DNA of 7,008 nt from Ignavibacteria bacterium (GTDB lineage Bacteria > Bacteroidota > Ignavibacteria > Ignavibacteriales > Ignavibacteriaceae): positions 1 through 7,008 of the forward strand of contig JAUSIA010000277.1 of the NCBI GenBank assembly GCA_030648225.1, read 5' to 3'. The position numbers were made by a program, and so were the translations under genes. The notes beneath the pieces were generated by a model. It was not told where the DNA came from and ran no database searches. It saw only the letters and a program-made list of their open reading frames with translations. Shown one piece after another: positions 1 to 6,420 of the stretch; the first letter of the stretch is position 1; each line of letters starts with the position of its first letter.

Positions 1-132
1 TTCAAGCTCACCTTTTGAAATACCTTTTTCTGAAAGATCACGGAAGTAAAATGGAATTCTTCTTTCTTTAAAGAATCTTTCTGCTTTCCTGGTATCACTG
101 CTGTTTTTTGTTCCAAAAATCTGGATGTTCAT
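1..132 (-). CDS. ArsC/Spx/YffB-like thioredoxin-fold protein, N-terminal fragment (cut by window edge)
   Basis: The reading frame opens at an ATG (130-132) and runs off the left edge, giving 44 residues that begin MNIQIFGTKNSSDTRKAERF. A short beta strand (NIQIFGTK), then a loop and a helix with RKAERFFKERRIPFYFRDL, is the characteristic start of the ArsC/Spx/YffB family, small cytoplasmic thioredoxin-fold proteins that include arsenate reductases and the regulator Spx. In that family the loop carries the redox Cys (for example KNCDT in YffB-like or CxxC in Spx). Here, aligning on the RKA segment, the position is Ser11, and there is no Cys in the visible part. It may therefore lack reductase activity, or use another residue further on. 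The gene diverges from the downstream plus-strand hydrolase with an 84-base gap. No clear Shine-Dalgarno precedes the ATG. Family assignment is fairly secure; function is not. Confidence 0.72.
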   Translation of the reverse strand, partial: MNIQIFGTKNSSDTRKAERFFKERRIPFYFRDLSEKGISKGELE

Positions 133-200
133 TATAAATGCTATGATATAAATTTTTATTCAATAATTATTAATTTGGAATATAAATTATAAACATTAAC

Positions 201-208
201 GGGAAAGG
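201..208 (+). promoter_or_regulatory. Ribosome binding site deciding a TTG start
   Basis: The purine run GGGAAAGG ends 8 bases before the TTG at 217. An in-frame TAA lies at 190-192 and no ATG or GTG lies between it and 217. The site supports TTG initiation, which is also the only choice that keeps the signal peptide. It stands out because the other genes in the window have weak or no Shine-Dalgarno sequence. Confidence 0.6.
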
Positions 209-216
209 TAAACGAA

Positions 217-1155
217 TTGAAATTATTGATAATTATTCTTTTCTCTTTAATTCAATTAAATGCACAGCAAACTACAATGGTACCTGAATATTACAAATCG
301 GACGAAACTTTCTCAGATTCTCTTTTCTCCATAATTAAAGAATTAGAACTAGATAAAAACTTTGATGTAGGTGAAGATGGAATTGAGCAGATATCATTTG
401 CTGTGATTGATCTTAATGGTGAGAAACCTGTTTTAGGAGGAGTTAACTTTGAGAATTTTATTTATCCCGCAAGTGTTTACAAAATGTATGTTGCTGCAGA
501 AGTGCTTCACCAGGTAAGCGATGGAGAACATTCCTTGTATGAGAGTTTTATAGTCAAATCTCCTAATGATGTGGACTTATCGAAGCAGATTGAATCAGAT
601 CCACGCCCGCTCTTAAAAGATGGAGATACTGTAACTGTAAATTATCTTCTTGATCTGATGATAACCAGGAGCGATAACTCTGCTGCGAATTGTCTTATTG
701 ATCTTGCAGCAAGAACACGCATTAATGAAATGATGCACAAATATGGCTGGCAGGGGAGTGAAGTAACCAGAAAGTTTCTTAAACGTAAATTTGAGGATGA
801 AGGTTATGCTGAAATAAAAGGGACTGAAACCTGTGCTCTTCATGCAGCAGATTTTATGTACAGGATAGAAACTAACCAGCTTATAAATCCCTGGGTAAGC
901 ATGCAGATAAAAGCTCTTCTGGGAAGACAATTAGATAAATCAAAAATTGCACAAGGATTACCTGGAGATGCTATGTATTACCATAAAACAGGCTGGTGGA
1001 GTTATTGGACAAATGATGTTGGTATTGTTGATGACGGAAAGAGTAAATATATAATTTCCTGTTTTATCCCTGTTGAGGAAGAGAATGTTTTGCCAAAGTT
1101 TAAGGTTTTATCTTCAAAAGTTTATGAGCTTATTAAATCAAGATTACAAGATTAA
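217..1155 (+). CDS. Exported class A beta-lactamase-like serine hydrolase
   Basis: The 312-residue protein begins with a signal peptide (MKLLIIILFSLIQLNA, likely cleaved before QQ), so it acts outside the cytoplasm. The serine beta-lactamase/transpeptidase-fold motifs occur in order: SVYK (Ser86, Lys89; nucleophile and general base), SDN (152-154) and KTG (257-259, followed by WW). The SDN-to-KTG spacing (105 residues) is close to class A enzymes. The omega-loop signature ExxLN is not clear. A KFEDEGY stretch near 191-197 could place Glu193 at the deacylation position, but the matching Asn is absent. It may hydrolyse beta-lactams, or be a related peptidoglycan-acting or unknown serine hydrolase of the beta-lactamase2 group; resistance cannot be inferred. 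The start is TTG, supported by a good ribosome binding site and the signal peptide; the first ATG (277) would remove the signal. It stands alone, converging on the methyltransferase gene with 45 bases between them. Confidence 0.85.
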   Translation: MKLLIIILFSLIQLNAQQTTMVPEYYKSDETFSDSLFSIIKELELDKNFDVGEDGIEQISFAVIDLNGEKPVLGGVNFENFIYPASVYKMYVAAEVLHQVSDGEHSLYESFIVKSPNDVDLSKQIESDPRPLLKDGDTVTVNYLLDLMITRSDNSAANCLIDLAARTRINEMMHKYGWQGSEVTRKFLKRKFEDEGYAEIKGTETCALHAADFMYRIETNQLINPWVSMQIKALLGRQLDKSKIAQGLPGDAMYYHKTGWWSYWTNDVGIVDDGKSKYIISCFIPVEEENVLPKFKVLSSKVYELIKSRLQD

Positions 1156-1200
1156 AAAATTAAAGATTGAAAGATAAATTTCCTAAGAACAATCATTCGT

Positions 1201-2637
1201 TCAGAAGTCTGTGTAAATTTCCTGTGTTCTTTTTGATCTTGGGAAGCGGCTTTTAATTCCTGCCTTTGTTACAACGGCTGTACCCAAAATATAATCATCA
1301 TATTTAATAACATATTGTCCTTCTATGTAAGCATTAGTTTTAATTATGCCGCCTTCCATATAAGTTTTTAATTCATTCTGAGATTGCAAGGCTATCACAT
1401 TATTTCTTATTTCATTGCCAAGAAGTTGTGCTGCCTGTGTGTTCAAGACTATCTCTCCATTCTTATCAATTGTACCGAACTTTAATCCTATTCTTTCAAA
1501 CATACCGGCGTTATTATCATGCCAATCTTCAGAGACAAAATAAATATCTATACCTTTTAATATGAATTTGTAATGAGAGAATAGTTCAAAATCAATCTCA
1601 AAATAATCAGCAAGTGATTTTAACCTTTTAAGAAGATATTTATTACTGAATGAAAGAAACTTTACATCTTTCCTTGTAAAAGAATATTTTTCAGGACTTT
1701 TTGTTTCACCGGTCTTTTGCAATTTGGCTATGAAAAATCCATCTGTATCTGTTTCCCAAGGGAATATTCTTTTTCCTTTTAGTAATTCAGGATTAAGTTT
1801 CTCTTCTCTTAAAGAAGTTAATCCTTCATGATTAATTACAGGTAATTCAATCTCCATTAATTCAACAGGATATTTTGAAAGCACTTTATTAATTATAAGC
1901 TCATTTTCCTCTGCTGTTAATGTGCAGGTTGAATAAACAACCTCACCTCCAACCCTTAACATTTTAATTGCAGCAATAAGAAGCTTTAGCTGGAGATCGG
2001 CAAGCACCTGCACTTTTTTTTCATCCCACCATTTTATTATTTCCACTTTCTTCTGGATAATTCCCAAACCGCTGCAAGGTGCATCAACAAGAATTTTATC
2101 AAAGTAATTTTCATATATCTTACTTAACAATTCACCTTTCTGATGAATGACTCCGGCATTAACAATATTTATTCTTTCGATGTTATGAACAAGAGCTTTC
2201 AATCTGCTTAGTTGTATTTCATTTGAAATAAGAACTCCCCTGTTCTTCATTAACTCGCCAAGCTGTGTGGTTTTTGAACCGGGTGCTGCACAAAGATCAA
2301 GTACAAGATCATTTTCATTTGGAGATAAGATTACTGCAGGAATCATAGATGATAAACCTTGTATATAATAAAATCCAAGGATGTGTTCCAAAGTTTTACC
2401 TGCTATTTCTTCACCTTTAATTACTTTAAGAGCAAAAGGAATTTCAGGAATTATTTCAGTTTCTATTCCGTATCTCTCAAAAAGCTTTTTGCTTATTTTG
2501 CCTGGAGAAGTTTTTAGAGCATTGATTCTGAGATATTGATGAGGTTCGGAGTTTATGAAATCAATAAAGCTGGAAAGATTTTTTTCACCGAATAATGAAG
2601 CAACATAAGATTTAATTTTTTCGCCGGGATCAATCAC
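1201..2637 (-). CDS. RsmF-like 16S rRNA m5C methyltransferase (NOL1/NOP2/Sun family)
   Basis: This 478-residue cytoplasmic enzyme should transfer a methyl group from S-adenosylmethionine to C5 of a cytosine, most likely in 16S rRNA. Motif I DLCAAPGSKT (114-123) binds SAM. Motif IV DAPCSG (185-190) supplies Cys188, which helps release product. Motif VI STCTLTAEENE supplies Cys238, the expected nucleophile. The N-terminal part (roughly 1-105, with LRINALK) is the RNA-binding leader of the family. After the catalytic domain (ending near FFIAKL, about 306) come a linker domain (GLKFGT..NGEI) and a PUA-like end (about 430-475, with YIEGQ and IKSRFPRSKR). That layout fits RsmF rather than RsmB, which has an N-terminal NusB-like domain instead. 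The exact target base cannot be read from sequence. The start is GTG; AGAAGA abuts it too closely to be ideal, and GAGAG at 2648-2652 is an alternative. It is the last gene of the unit, 5 bases after the preceding stop. Confidence 0.9.
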   Translation of the reverse strand: MIDPGEKIKSYVASLFGEKNLSSFIDFINSEPHQYLRINALKTSPGKISKKLFERYGIETEIIPEIPFALKVIKGEEIAGKTLEHILGFYYIQGLSSMIPAVILSPNENDLVLDLCAAPGSKTTQLGELMKNRGVLISNEIQLSRLKALVHNIERINIVNAGVIHQKGELLSKIYENYFDKILVDAPCSGLGIIQKKVEIIKWWDEKKVQVLADLQLKLLIAAIKMLRVGGEVVYSTCTLTAEENELIINKVLSKYPVELMEIELPVINHEGLTSLREEKLNPELLKGKRIFPWETDTDGFFIAKLQKTGETKSPEKYSFTRKDVKFLSFSNKYLLKRLKSLADYFEIDFELFSHYKFILKGIDIYFVSEDWHDNNAGMFERIGLKFGTIDKNGEIVLNTQAAQLLGNEIRNNVIALQSQNELKTYMEGGIIKTNAYIEGQYVIKYDDYILGTAVVTKAGIKSRFPRSKRTQEIYTDF

Positions 2638-2642
2638 TCTTC

Positions 2643-3074
2643 TTATACTCTCACAAGATTTAATTGTCTGAAAATTTCATTAACAATTGATTTGGAATTC
2701 TTTTCTTCGGGGAAAGTTTTTTTATAATTGATCTCAATATCTTTTATTATTGAATCGAGATACGATTCATACATCTGGATAGCTTTCTTCAATTCAAATT
2801 CATCGGAAGGAACAAGAACTAATCCAGGTGTATTCCTGTTTGCATAAAGTATATATTTTGCCTCCAGGTAATGATTTACATGAAGAACAGGATTGCCATC
2901 AGCAGTTATTATTTCATACTTACCAAAAAACTCCTCTCCAATTAATAAAGTTTTTTCCGGAAGTCTGAACTCAGTATAATTATTGTCTAATGAAATGAAA
3001 TCTGCAGGGAAGATTTTTATACCGTCTGATGCAAGCTTTGAAACCCATGAACTTATAAACTCTTTCCCGTTCAT
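2643..3074 (-). CDS. Unrecognised 143-residue protein in the bshA-rsmF-like operon
   Basis: I do not recognise a family. The protein begins MNGKEFISSWVSKLASDGIK and ends with EIFRQLNLVRV. There is no signal peptide, membrane segment or cysteine, so a soluble cytoplasmic protein is likely. The sequence suggests a short N-terminal helix, a strand-rich middle (about 37-90, with YTEFRLPEKTLLIG and KYEIITADGNPVLHVNHYLEAKY) and a helical, Lys/Glu-rich C-terminal third. No catalytic motif is evident. Its placement between the DNPH1-like gene (15-base gap) and the methyltransferase (5-base gap) on the same strand, its length and its normal codon use argue that it is a real gene. A weak GAAAGAA element precedes the ATG. 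A role linked to RNA modification or nucleotide metabolism is only a guess from context. Confidence 0.75.
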   Translation of the reverse strand: MNGKEFISSWVSKLASDGIKIFPADFISLDNNYTEFRLPEKTLLIGEEFFGKYEIITADGNPVLHVNHYLEAKYILYANRNTPGLVLVPSDEFELKKAIQMYESYLDSIIKDIEINYKKTFPEEKNSKSIVNEIFRQLNLVRV

Positions 3075-3089
3075 AAATTCTTTCAGGAT

Positions 3090-3512
3090 TTATTCATTAT
3101 TCTTTTTAAGAAAATCTGATATAGCTTTCTTTAAATCTTCTGAATCTTCGTATCGTTTAATAGTTATCAATTGAGATTGGCAGCCGTTTATCATTGCAGA
3201 TACATTGCTGCCGGCTTCCTTATTTGCAAGTGCAAGTACAGGAATTTTTTTCTTGTATAAAGCGTAAGCAATTTCGAATCCTATACCTGTGCTTGCACCC
3301 GATATTTCTGCAATTAGCACTTTGCTCTTATCAATCCACTTAACATCCCGGGTAAATATTTCGGAATCAGTTAAAGGGGCAACAGGTTTAAAATCCACAT
3401 TCAGCTCAGAAAGTGCTGTATGACCCAATGAGGTAATATGTTCAACTATTTGCGGAAAAAAATCCTGGAAAGTTTTTTCCCCGCGGATAGAGATTGCACA
3501 ATATACTATCAT
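3090..3512 (-). CDS. DNPH1/Rcl-like 2'-deoxynucleoside 5'-phosphate N-hydrolase (nucleoside deoxyribosyltransferase family)
   Basis: The 140-residue protein belongs to the nucleoside 2-deoxyribosyltransferase superfamily and resembles the DNPH1 (Rcl) branch, which cleaves the glycosidic bond of deoxynucleoside monophosphates to give free base and deoxyribose 5-phosphate. Visible signatures are the N-terminal strand YCAISIRG (Tyr4, Ser8), FTRDVKWIDKSKVLIAEI with Asp56, GASTGIGFE with Ser74 and Glu80, and VSAMING with Ser105. By comparison with DNPH1, Glu80 is the catalytic nucleophile position and Asp56 the second acidic residue; the Asp-to-Glu spacing of 24 and the Ser six residues before the Glu agree with what I recall for mammalian Rcl. 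The serines are the expected phosphate-binding residues, which favours nucleotide over nucleoside substrates. Length fits the family. The ATG lies 2 bases after the bshA stop (TAG-TT-ATG), so translational coupling is likely. A true deoxyribosyltransferase is the main alternative. Confidence 0.82.
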   Translation of the reverse strand: MIVYCAISIRGEKTFQDFFPQIVEHITSLGHTALSELNVDFKPVAPLTDSEIFTRDVKWIDKSKVLIAEISGASTGIGFEIAYALYKKKIPVLALANKEAGSNVSAMINGCQSQLITIKRYEDSEDLKKAISDFLKKNNE

Positions 3513-3514
3513 AA

Positions 3515-4639
3515 CTATGAATCCAAAACTTTTTTATAATAATCTTCGTAATGAGGAACAACTTTGTTGATATCAAATTTTTTTACAGCTCTCTCACGGG
3601 CATTCTGAGAGAAGATCCTGTATTTTTTTTCATTTATCAGGAGATCAATAACATACTTCGCCATCCTGTCTATATCTCCTATTTCAGCAATAAAACCGCA
3701 TTCATTATGCCCTACTAATTCAGGCAAGCCACCAACACTTGAACTTACAACCGGAAGCCCGCAAGCCATTGCTTCAAGTGCAGCGAGCCCAAAACTTTCA
3801 GACTGCGATGGAATCAGGAAAACGTCAGAAGCTGTAAGGATTTCTACAAGTCCATCCTGCTTACCTAAAAATTTCACCTTATCTATAAGGTTTAATTGTC
3901 TAACTAATCTTTCACATTCAGACCTGTCGGGACCATCACCAACAAGGATTAATTTAGATGGCACTTCTTTCTGAACAATATTAAAAATTTGTATTGCATC
4001 AGTTACACGCTTAACCGGTCTGAAATTAGAAGTATGAATCAGAATCTTTTCACCCCCTGGTGCAATATTTTTTCTGAATGAGCAGTCGGGATTCGGTTTA
4101 AATAATTCAGTATCTACAAAATTAGGGATTACTAAAATATCTTTATGAATATCATAATTGGTTAATGTTTTTTCCTTCAGGAATCTTGAAACGGCTGTAA
4201 CCCCATCACTTTTTTCTATACTGAATTTTACAAGCGGAAGGAATGATGGTTCAAGCCCCACAAGAGTAATGTCAGTTCCGTGCAGTGTAGTTATTATTTT
4301 GATATCTGTTTTTTCTTTTAACATTTCCCTTGCAAGAAAAGCGCTGGCAGCATGCGGTATTGCATAATGCACATGTAACAAATCGAGCTTTTCATATTCA
4401 GCAACCTCAACCATTTTACTGGCAAGTGCAAGACTGTAAAGGGGGAATTCAAACAATGGATAGCTGCTCATCTCAACTTCGTGGAAAACTACATTCTCAA
4501 CAAAGCTGGCTAATCTGAATGGAAGAGCATAACTAATAAAATGTATTTGGTGTCCTTTTAGAGCAAGAGCTTTTCCAAGCTCAGTTGCAATAACTCCGCT
4601 TCCGCCGTAAGTAGGGTAACAGGTAATTCCGATTTTCAT
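3515..4639 (-). CDS. bshA: BshA, N-acetyl-alpha-D-glucosaminyl L-malate synthase (bacillithiol synthesis, step 1)
   Basis: This 374-residue cytoplasmic GT4-family, GT-B-fold glycosyltransferase joins GlcNAc from UDP-GlcNAc to L-malate, the first step of bacillithiol synthesis. The opening MKIGITCYPTYGGSGVIATE and the following ALKGHQIHFISYALPFRL are highly characteristic of BshA. Other landmarks are HVHYAIPHA (about 89-97), LHGTDITLVG with His120 and Asp123, TSNFRPVKR (203-211; nucleotide and phosphate contacts), and the GT4 donor-site motif ESFGLAALE (Glu281, Glu289) followed by GLPVVSS. Length matches the Bacillus enzyme (about 377). BshB (LmbE-type deacetylase) and BshC are not in this window. 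The gene lies 24 bases after the M28 peptidase and 2 bases before the DNPH1-like gene. No Shine-Dalgarno is seen before the ATG, where the spacer is very AT-rich. Other GT4 enzymes are unlikely given the N-terminus. Confidence 0.93.
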   Translation of the reverse strand: MKIGITCYPTYGGSGVIATELGKALALKGHQIHFISYALPFRLASFVENVVFHEVEMSSYPLFEFPLYSLALASKMVEVAEYEKLDLLHVHYAIPHAASAFLAREMLKEKTDIKIITTLHGTDITLVGLEPSFLPLVKFSIEKSDGVTAVSRFLKEKTLTNYDIHKDILVIPNFVDTELFKPNPDCSFRKNIAPGGEKILIHTSNFRPVKRVTDAIQIFNIVQKEVPSKLILVGDGPDRSECERLVRQLNLIDKVKFLGKQDGLVEILTASDVFLIPSQSESFGLAALEAMACGLPVVSSSVGGLPELVGHNECGFIAEIGDIDRMAKYVIDLLINEKKYRIFSQNARERAVKKFDINKVVPHYEDYYKKVLDS

Positions 4640-4663
4640 TTAGTAGAATTTACAAAATTTAAT

Positions 4664-6259
4664 TCAATTGAAAGACTCTGAAACTTCCTTATTATCTATT
4701 ATAAGGCTTTGATCAAGGTTTGCCGTCCTCAATGCAATGTTGTAAACAAGGATTGCTGTCTTCCTGATTTTTTCAAAATTTATTTTATCTATCTCATCTG
4801 ATTGTTTATGGTAATCTTCACGCATATAATCATAAAAGAAAACGATTGGTATTCCATGCTTTGCATAATTATAATGATCGCTCCTGTAATAAATTTTCTG
4901 CTTGTCGGAAGGATCATCAAATTTATAATTAAAAACAAAATTTACAGTTTGTGAATTTACTTCTTCTACAAGTCTTTGGAACTCTGAACTTAATTTTCCC
5001 GAACCAACAGAATAAATAGTATCTATATGTTCCGTGCCAACCATATCCATATTTATCTGGGCTGTGATATTTTTAATATTATCGAAGTTATCCGTGAAAT
5101 ATCCAGAACCGAACAAACCTTTTTCTTCTGCGCTGTGAAAAACAATGAGAATTGATCTTTTGTTCAATCCTGTTTTAGCAAAAGCTTTGGCAACTTCAAG
5201 AAGTGCAGTTGTTCCCGAGCCATCATCATCAGCACCATTATATACTTTACCATCAATTACTCCAAGATGATCATAATGTGCACCGACTGCAACATATTCA
5301 GCGCGGTAAAGAGAATCGTTCCCCTTAATAATTCCAACAACATTGTAAGACTTCTTTGTCCCTTCATTCATTATAATATCAATTTCAATCTCTTTATTCA
5401 ATTCAAAAGCAGGAAAGGGTTTATTATCATAAATCAGGTTCTTAATGTCTGTGAACGATTGTTTCTCATTTTCAAAAAGAAAAGAAAGAGATTCTTCATT
5501 AAAAATCAGGTTGAGAAGTTTTTCCCCCTTTTCACCGGGAAGTGAAACCGATTCTCCTTTTGCAAATGTGCTAATTCTGTCCCAATTCTTCAGATAAAAG
5601 TTAGATGGGATAGTTATTAAACCGGCAGCACCAAGTTTTTTTGCCAGCGAAACCTTAAAATATTCTTTTGAATATTTTGAATCTTTCTCACCATTGAAAT
5701 AAGTTGAATCATTGCTGAATGGTTCATCGTCTGCAATAATTACTATTTTCCCTGCAACATTTAAGTTTGCATAATCATCATAACTAAATTCCGGTGCTGT
5801 AATTCCAAATCCTGCAAAGACAAGTTTAAATTTTCCGTTTGTTGTAACTGAGCTTCTTCTGCCGGCAATAAAATCATCAAAACAATTTAAAGTGGTTTTA
5901 TCTCTATTGCTGTTAAAAATTTCAACTTTCGATTCAGGATCAACAGAGATTGAATTAAGATCATATTCCTGGAGATAATCAATGTAAAAAGGTTTTACAC
6001 CATATTTTTTTAATTCCGAAGAGATAAATAATGCTGCAAGTTTTTCACCTCTTGTTGTTGCTTCTCTCCCTTCAAGCTCATCGGATGCCAGGAATTCAAG
6101 ATTAGCTTTTATGCTGTTTGTGGTGATCAGAGATTCCGGGGAATAGTGACTGTTATTAAATGATGATGAGCAGCCTTTGAGAATAAAAAAAGTGATTAAA
6201 ATTAATAAATGAAAAGATCTTCGTTTGATAACTGTTGAAATCCTATTATCTATTTTCAT
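4664..6259 (-). CDS. M28-family zinc metallopeptidase, predicted lipoprotein with PA-like insert
   Basis: This 531-residue protein starts with basic residues and a hydrophobic stretch ending ILKGC, a plausible lipobox with lipidated Cys30, so it should be a membrane-anchored, extracytoplasmic aminopeptidase-like enzyme. The segment FLASDELEGREATT is the usual lead-in of this M28 group. A PA-like insert covers about 140-270 (FAGFGI, GKIVIIADDEP, GAAGLITI). The catalytic domain (about 300-510) has all di-zinc ligands and catalytic residues: GAHYDHLG (His328, Asp330), NGADDDGSG (Asp345), SAEEKGLFGSGYF (Glu378 base, Glu379 ligand), NMDMVG (Asp405) and YRSDHYNYAKHGIP (His462). It probably releases N-terminal residues from peptides; specificity cannot be read. 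It is the first gene of the minus-strand unit, with the promoter expected in the divergent region beyond 6259. No Shine-Dalgarno is visible. The Lys at lipobox position -2 is slightly unusual. It is not BshB, which has a different fold and motifs. Confidence 0.92.
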   Translation of the reverse strand: MKIDNRISTVIKRRSFHLLILITFFILKGCSSSFNNSHYSPESLITTNSIKANLEFLASDELEGREATTRGEKLAALFISSELKKYGVKPFYIDYLQEYDLNSISVDPESKVEIFNSNRDKTTLNCFDDFIAGRRSSVTTNGKFKLVFAGFGITAPEFSYDDYANLNVAGKIVIIADDEPFSNDSTYFNGEKDSKYSKEYFKVSLAKKLGAAGLITIPSNFYLKNWDRISTFAKGESVSLPGEKGEKLLNLIFNEESLSFLFENEKQSFTDIKNLIYDNKPFPAFELNKEIEIDIIMNEGTKKSYNVVGIIKGNDSLYRAEYVAVGAHYDHLGVIDGKVYNGADDDGSGTTALLEVAKAFAKTGLNKRSILIVFHSAEEKGLFGSGYFTDNFDNIKNITAQINMDMVGTEHIDTIYSVGSGKLSSEFQRLVEEVNSQTVNFVFNYKFDDPSDKQKIYYRSDHYNYAKHGIPIVFFYDYMREDYHKQSDEIDKINFEKIRKTAILVYNIALRTANLDQSLIIDNKEVSESFN

Positions 6260-6420
6260 ACAATTGAAAGATAATTATTATTGATAATTAAAACTATATA
6301 AATGGGTTTTCTTAGGGGATAATCCTCTCAAAAAATCATTCCGATATTTCCTTCTTGCCTTTTGGTTTTATATCCCCCCTGATTTAAATTGTCTTAAATT
6401 TTTAATTCAGTTTATTACAA
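6260..6420. promoter_or_regulatory. Divergent intergenic region, probable promoters for the five-gene unit and the PfkB gene
   Basis: This 161-base stretch separates two divergent genes and is the only place an upstream promoter for either can lie inside the window. On the minus strand TAGTTTTA, about 30 bases before the peptidase ATG, resembles the Bacteroidota -7 element TAnnTTTG with one mismatch, but I see no matching -33 element at the right distance. No convincing element is visible for the plus strand. Two G/C-rich islands (around 6314-6328 and 6371-6380) break otherwise AT-rich sequence. The presence of promoters is inferred from gene layout. Confidence 0.45.
6314..6328. repeat. Near-palindrome AGGGGATAATCCTCT, possible operator
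   Basis: The 15-base sequence pairs with itself around a central A, with six perfect pairs of seven and one G-T mismatch. Its left half, GGGGATA (6315-6321), recurs in inverted orientation as TATCCCC at 6371-6377. Both lie in the divergent promoter region, which is where a dimeric repressor or activator would bind. The size is also compatible with chance, and no regulator gene is adjacent. Confidence 0.3.

Noticed and set aside
133..216. Bacteroidota-type promoter TTAATTTG at 170-177 for the beta-lactamase-like gene
   Set aside because: It is one mismatch from TAnnTTTG, but no -33 TTTG element lies at the proper distance, and such matches are frequent in AT-rich DNA.
613..930. Minus-strand open frame of 105 codons
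   Set aside because: It lies wholly antisense to the beta-lactamase-like gene, whose motifs are clear; the translation has no recognisable family features.
1156..1200. Bidirectional terminator in the convergent gap
   Set aside because: The only inverted repeat seen is GAAC/GTTC (1187-1190 and 1199-1202), four pairs with no U-tract; too weak to call.
2983..3174. Plus-strand open frame of 63 codons
   Set aside because: It is antisense across the ends of two well-supported minus-strand genes and has no domain signature.
4158..4518. Two short plus-strand open frames
   Set aside because: Both are antisense to bshA, whose protein is conserved in sequence throughout this stretch.
5267..5545. Plus-strand open frame of 92 codons
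   Set aside because: It is antisense to the M28 peptidase catalytic and PA-like regions; the Lys/Phe-rich translation looks like a shadow of AT-rich coding DNA.
4664..6259. M28 peptidase as the bacillithiol deacetylase BshB
   Set aside because: BshB is an LmbE/PIG-L-type deacetylase. This protein carries the full M28 zinc-site set and a lipoprotein signal, so it sits outside the cytoplasmic pathway.
6383..6398. TTTAA/TTAAA inverted repeat before the PfkB gene
   Set aside because: It is five A/T-only pairs in AT-rich sequence, expected by chance.
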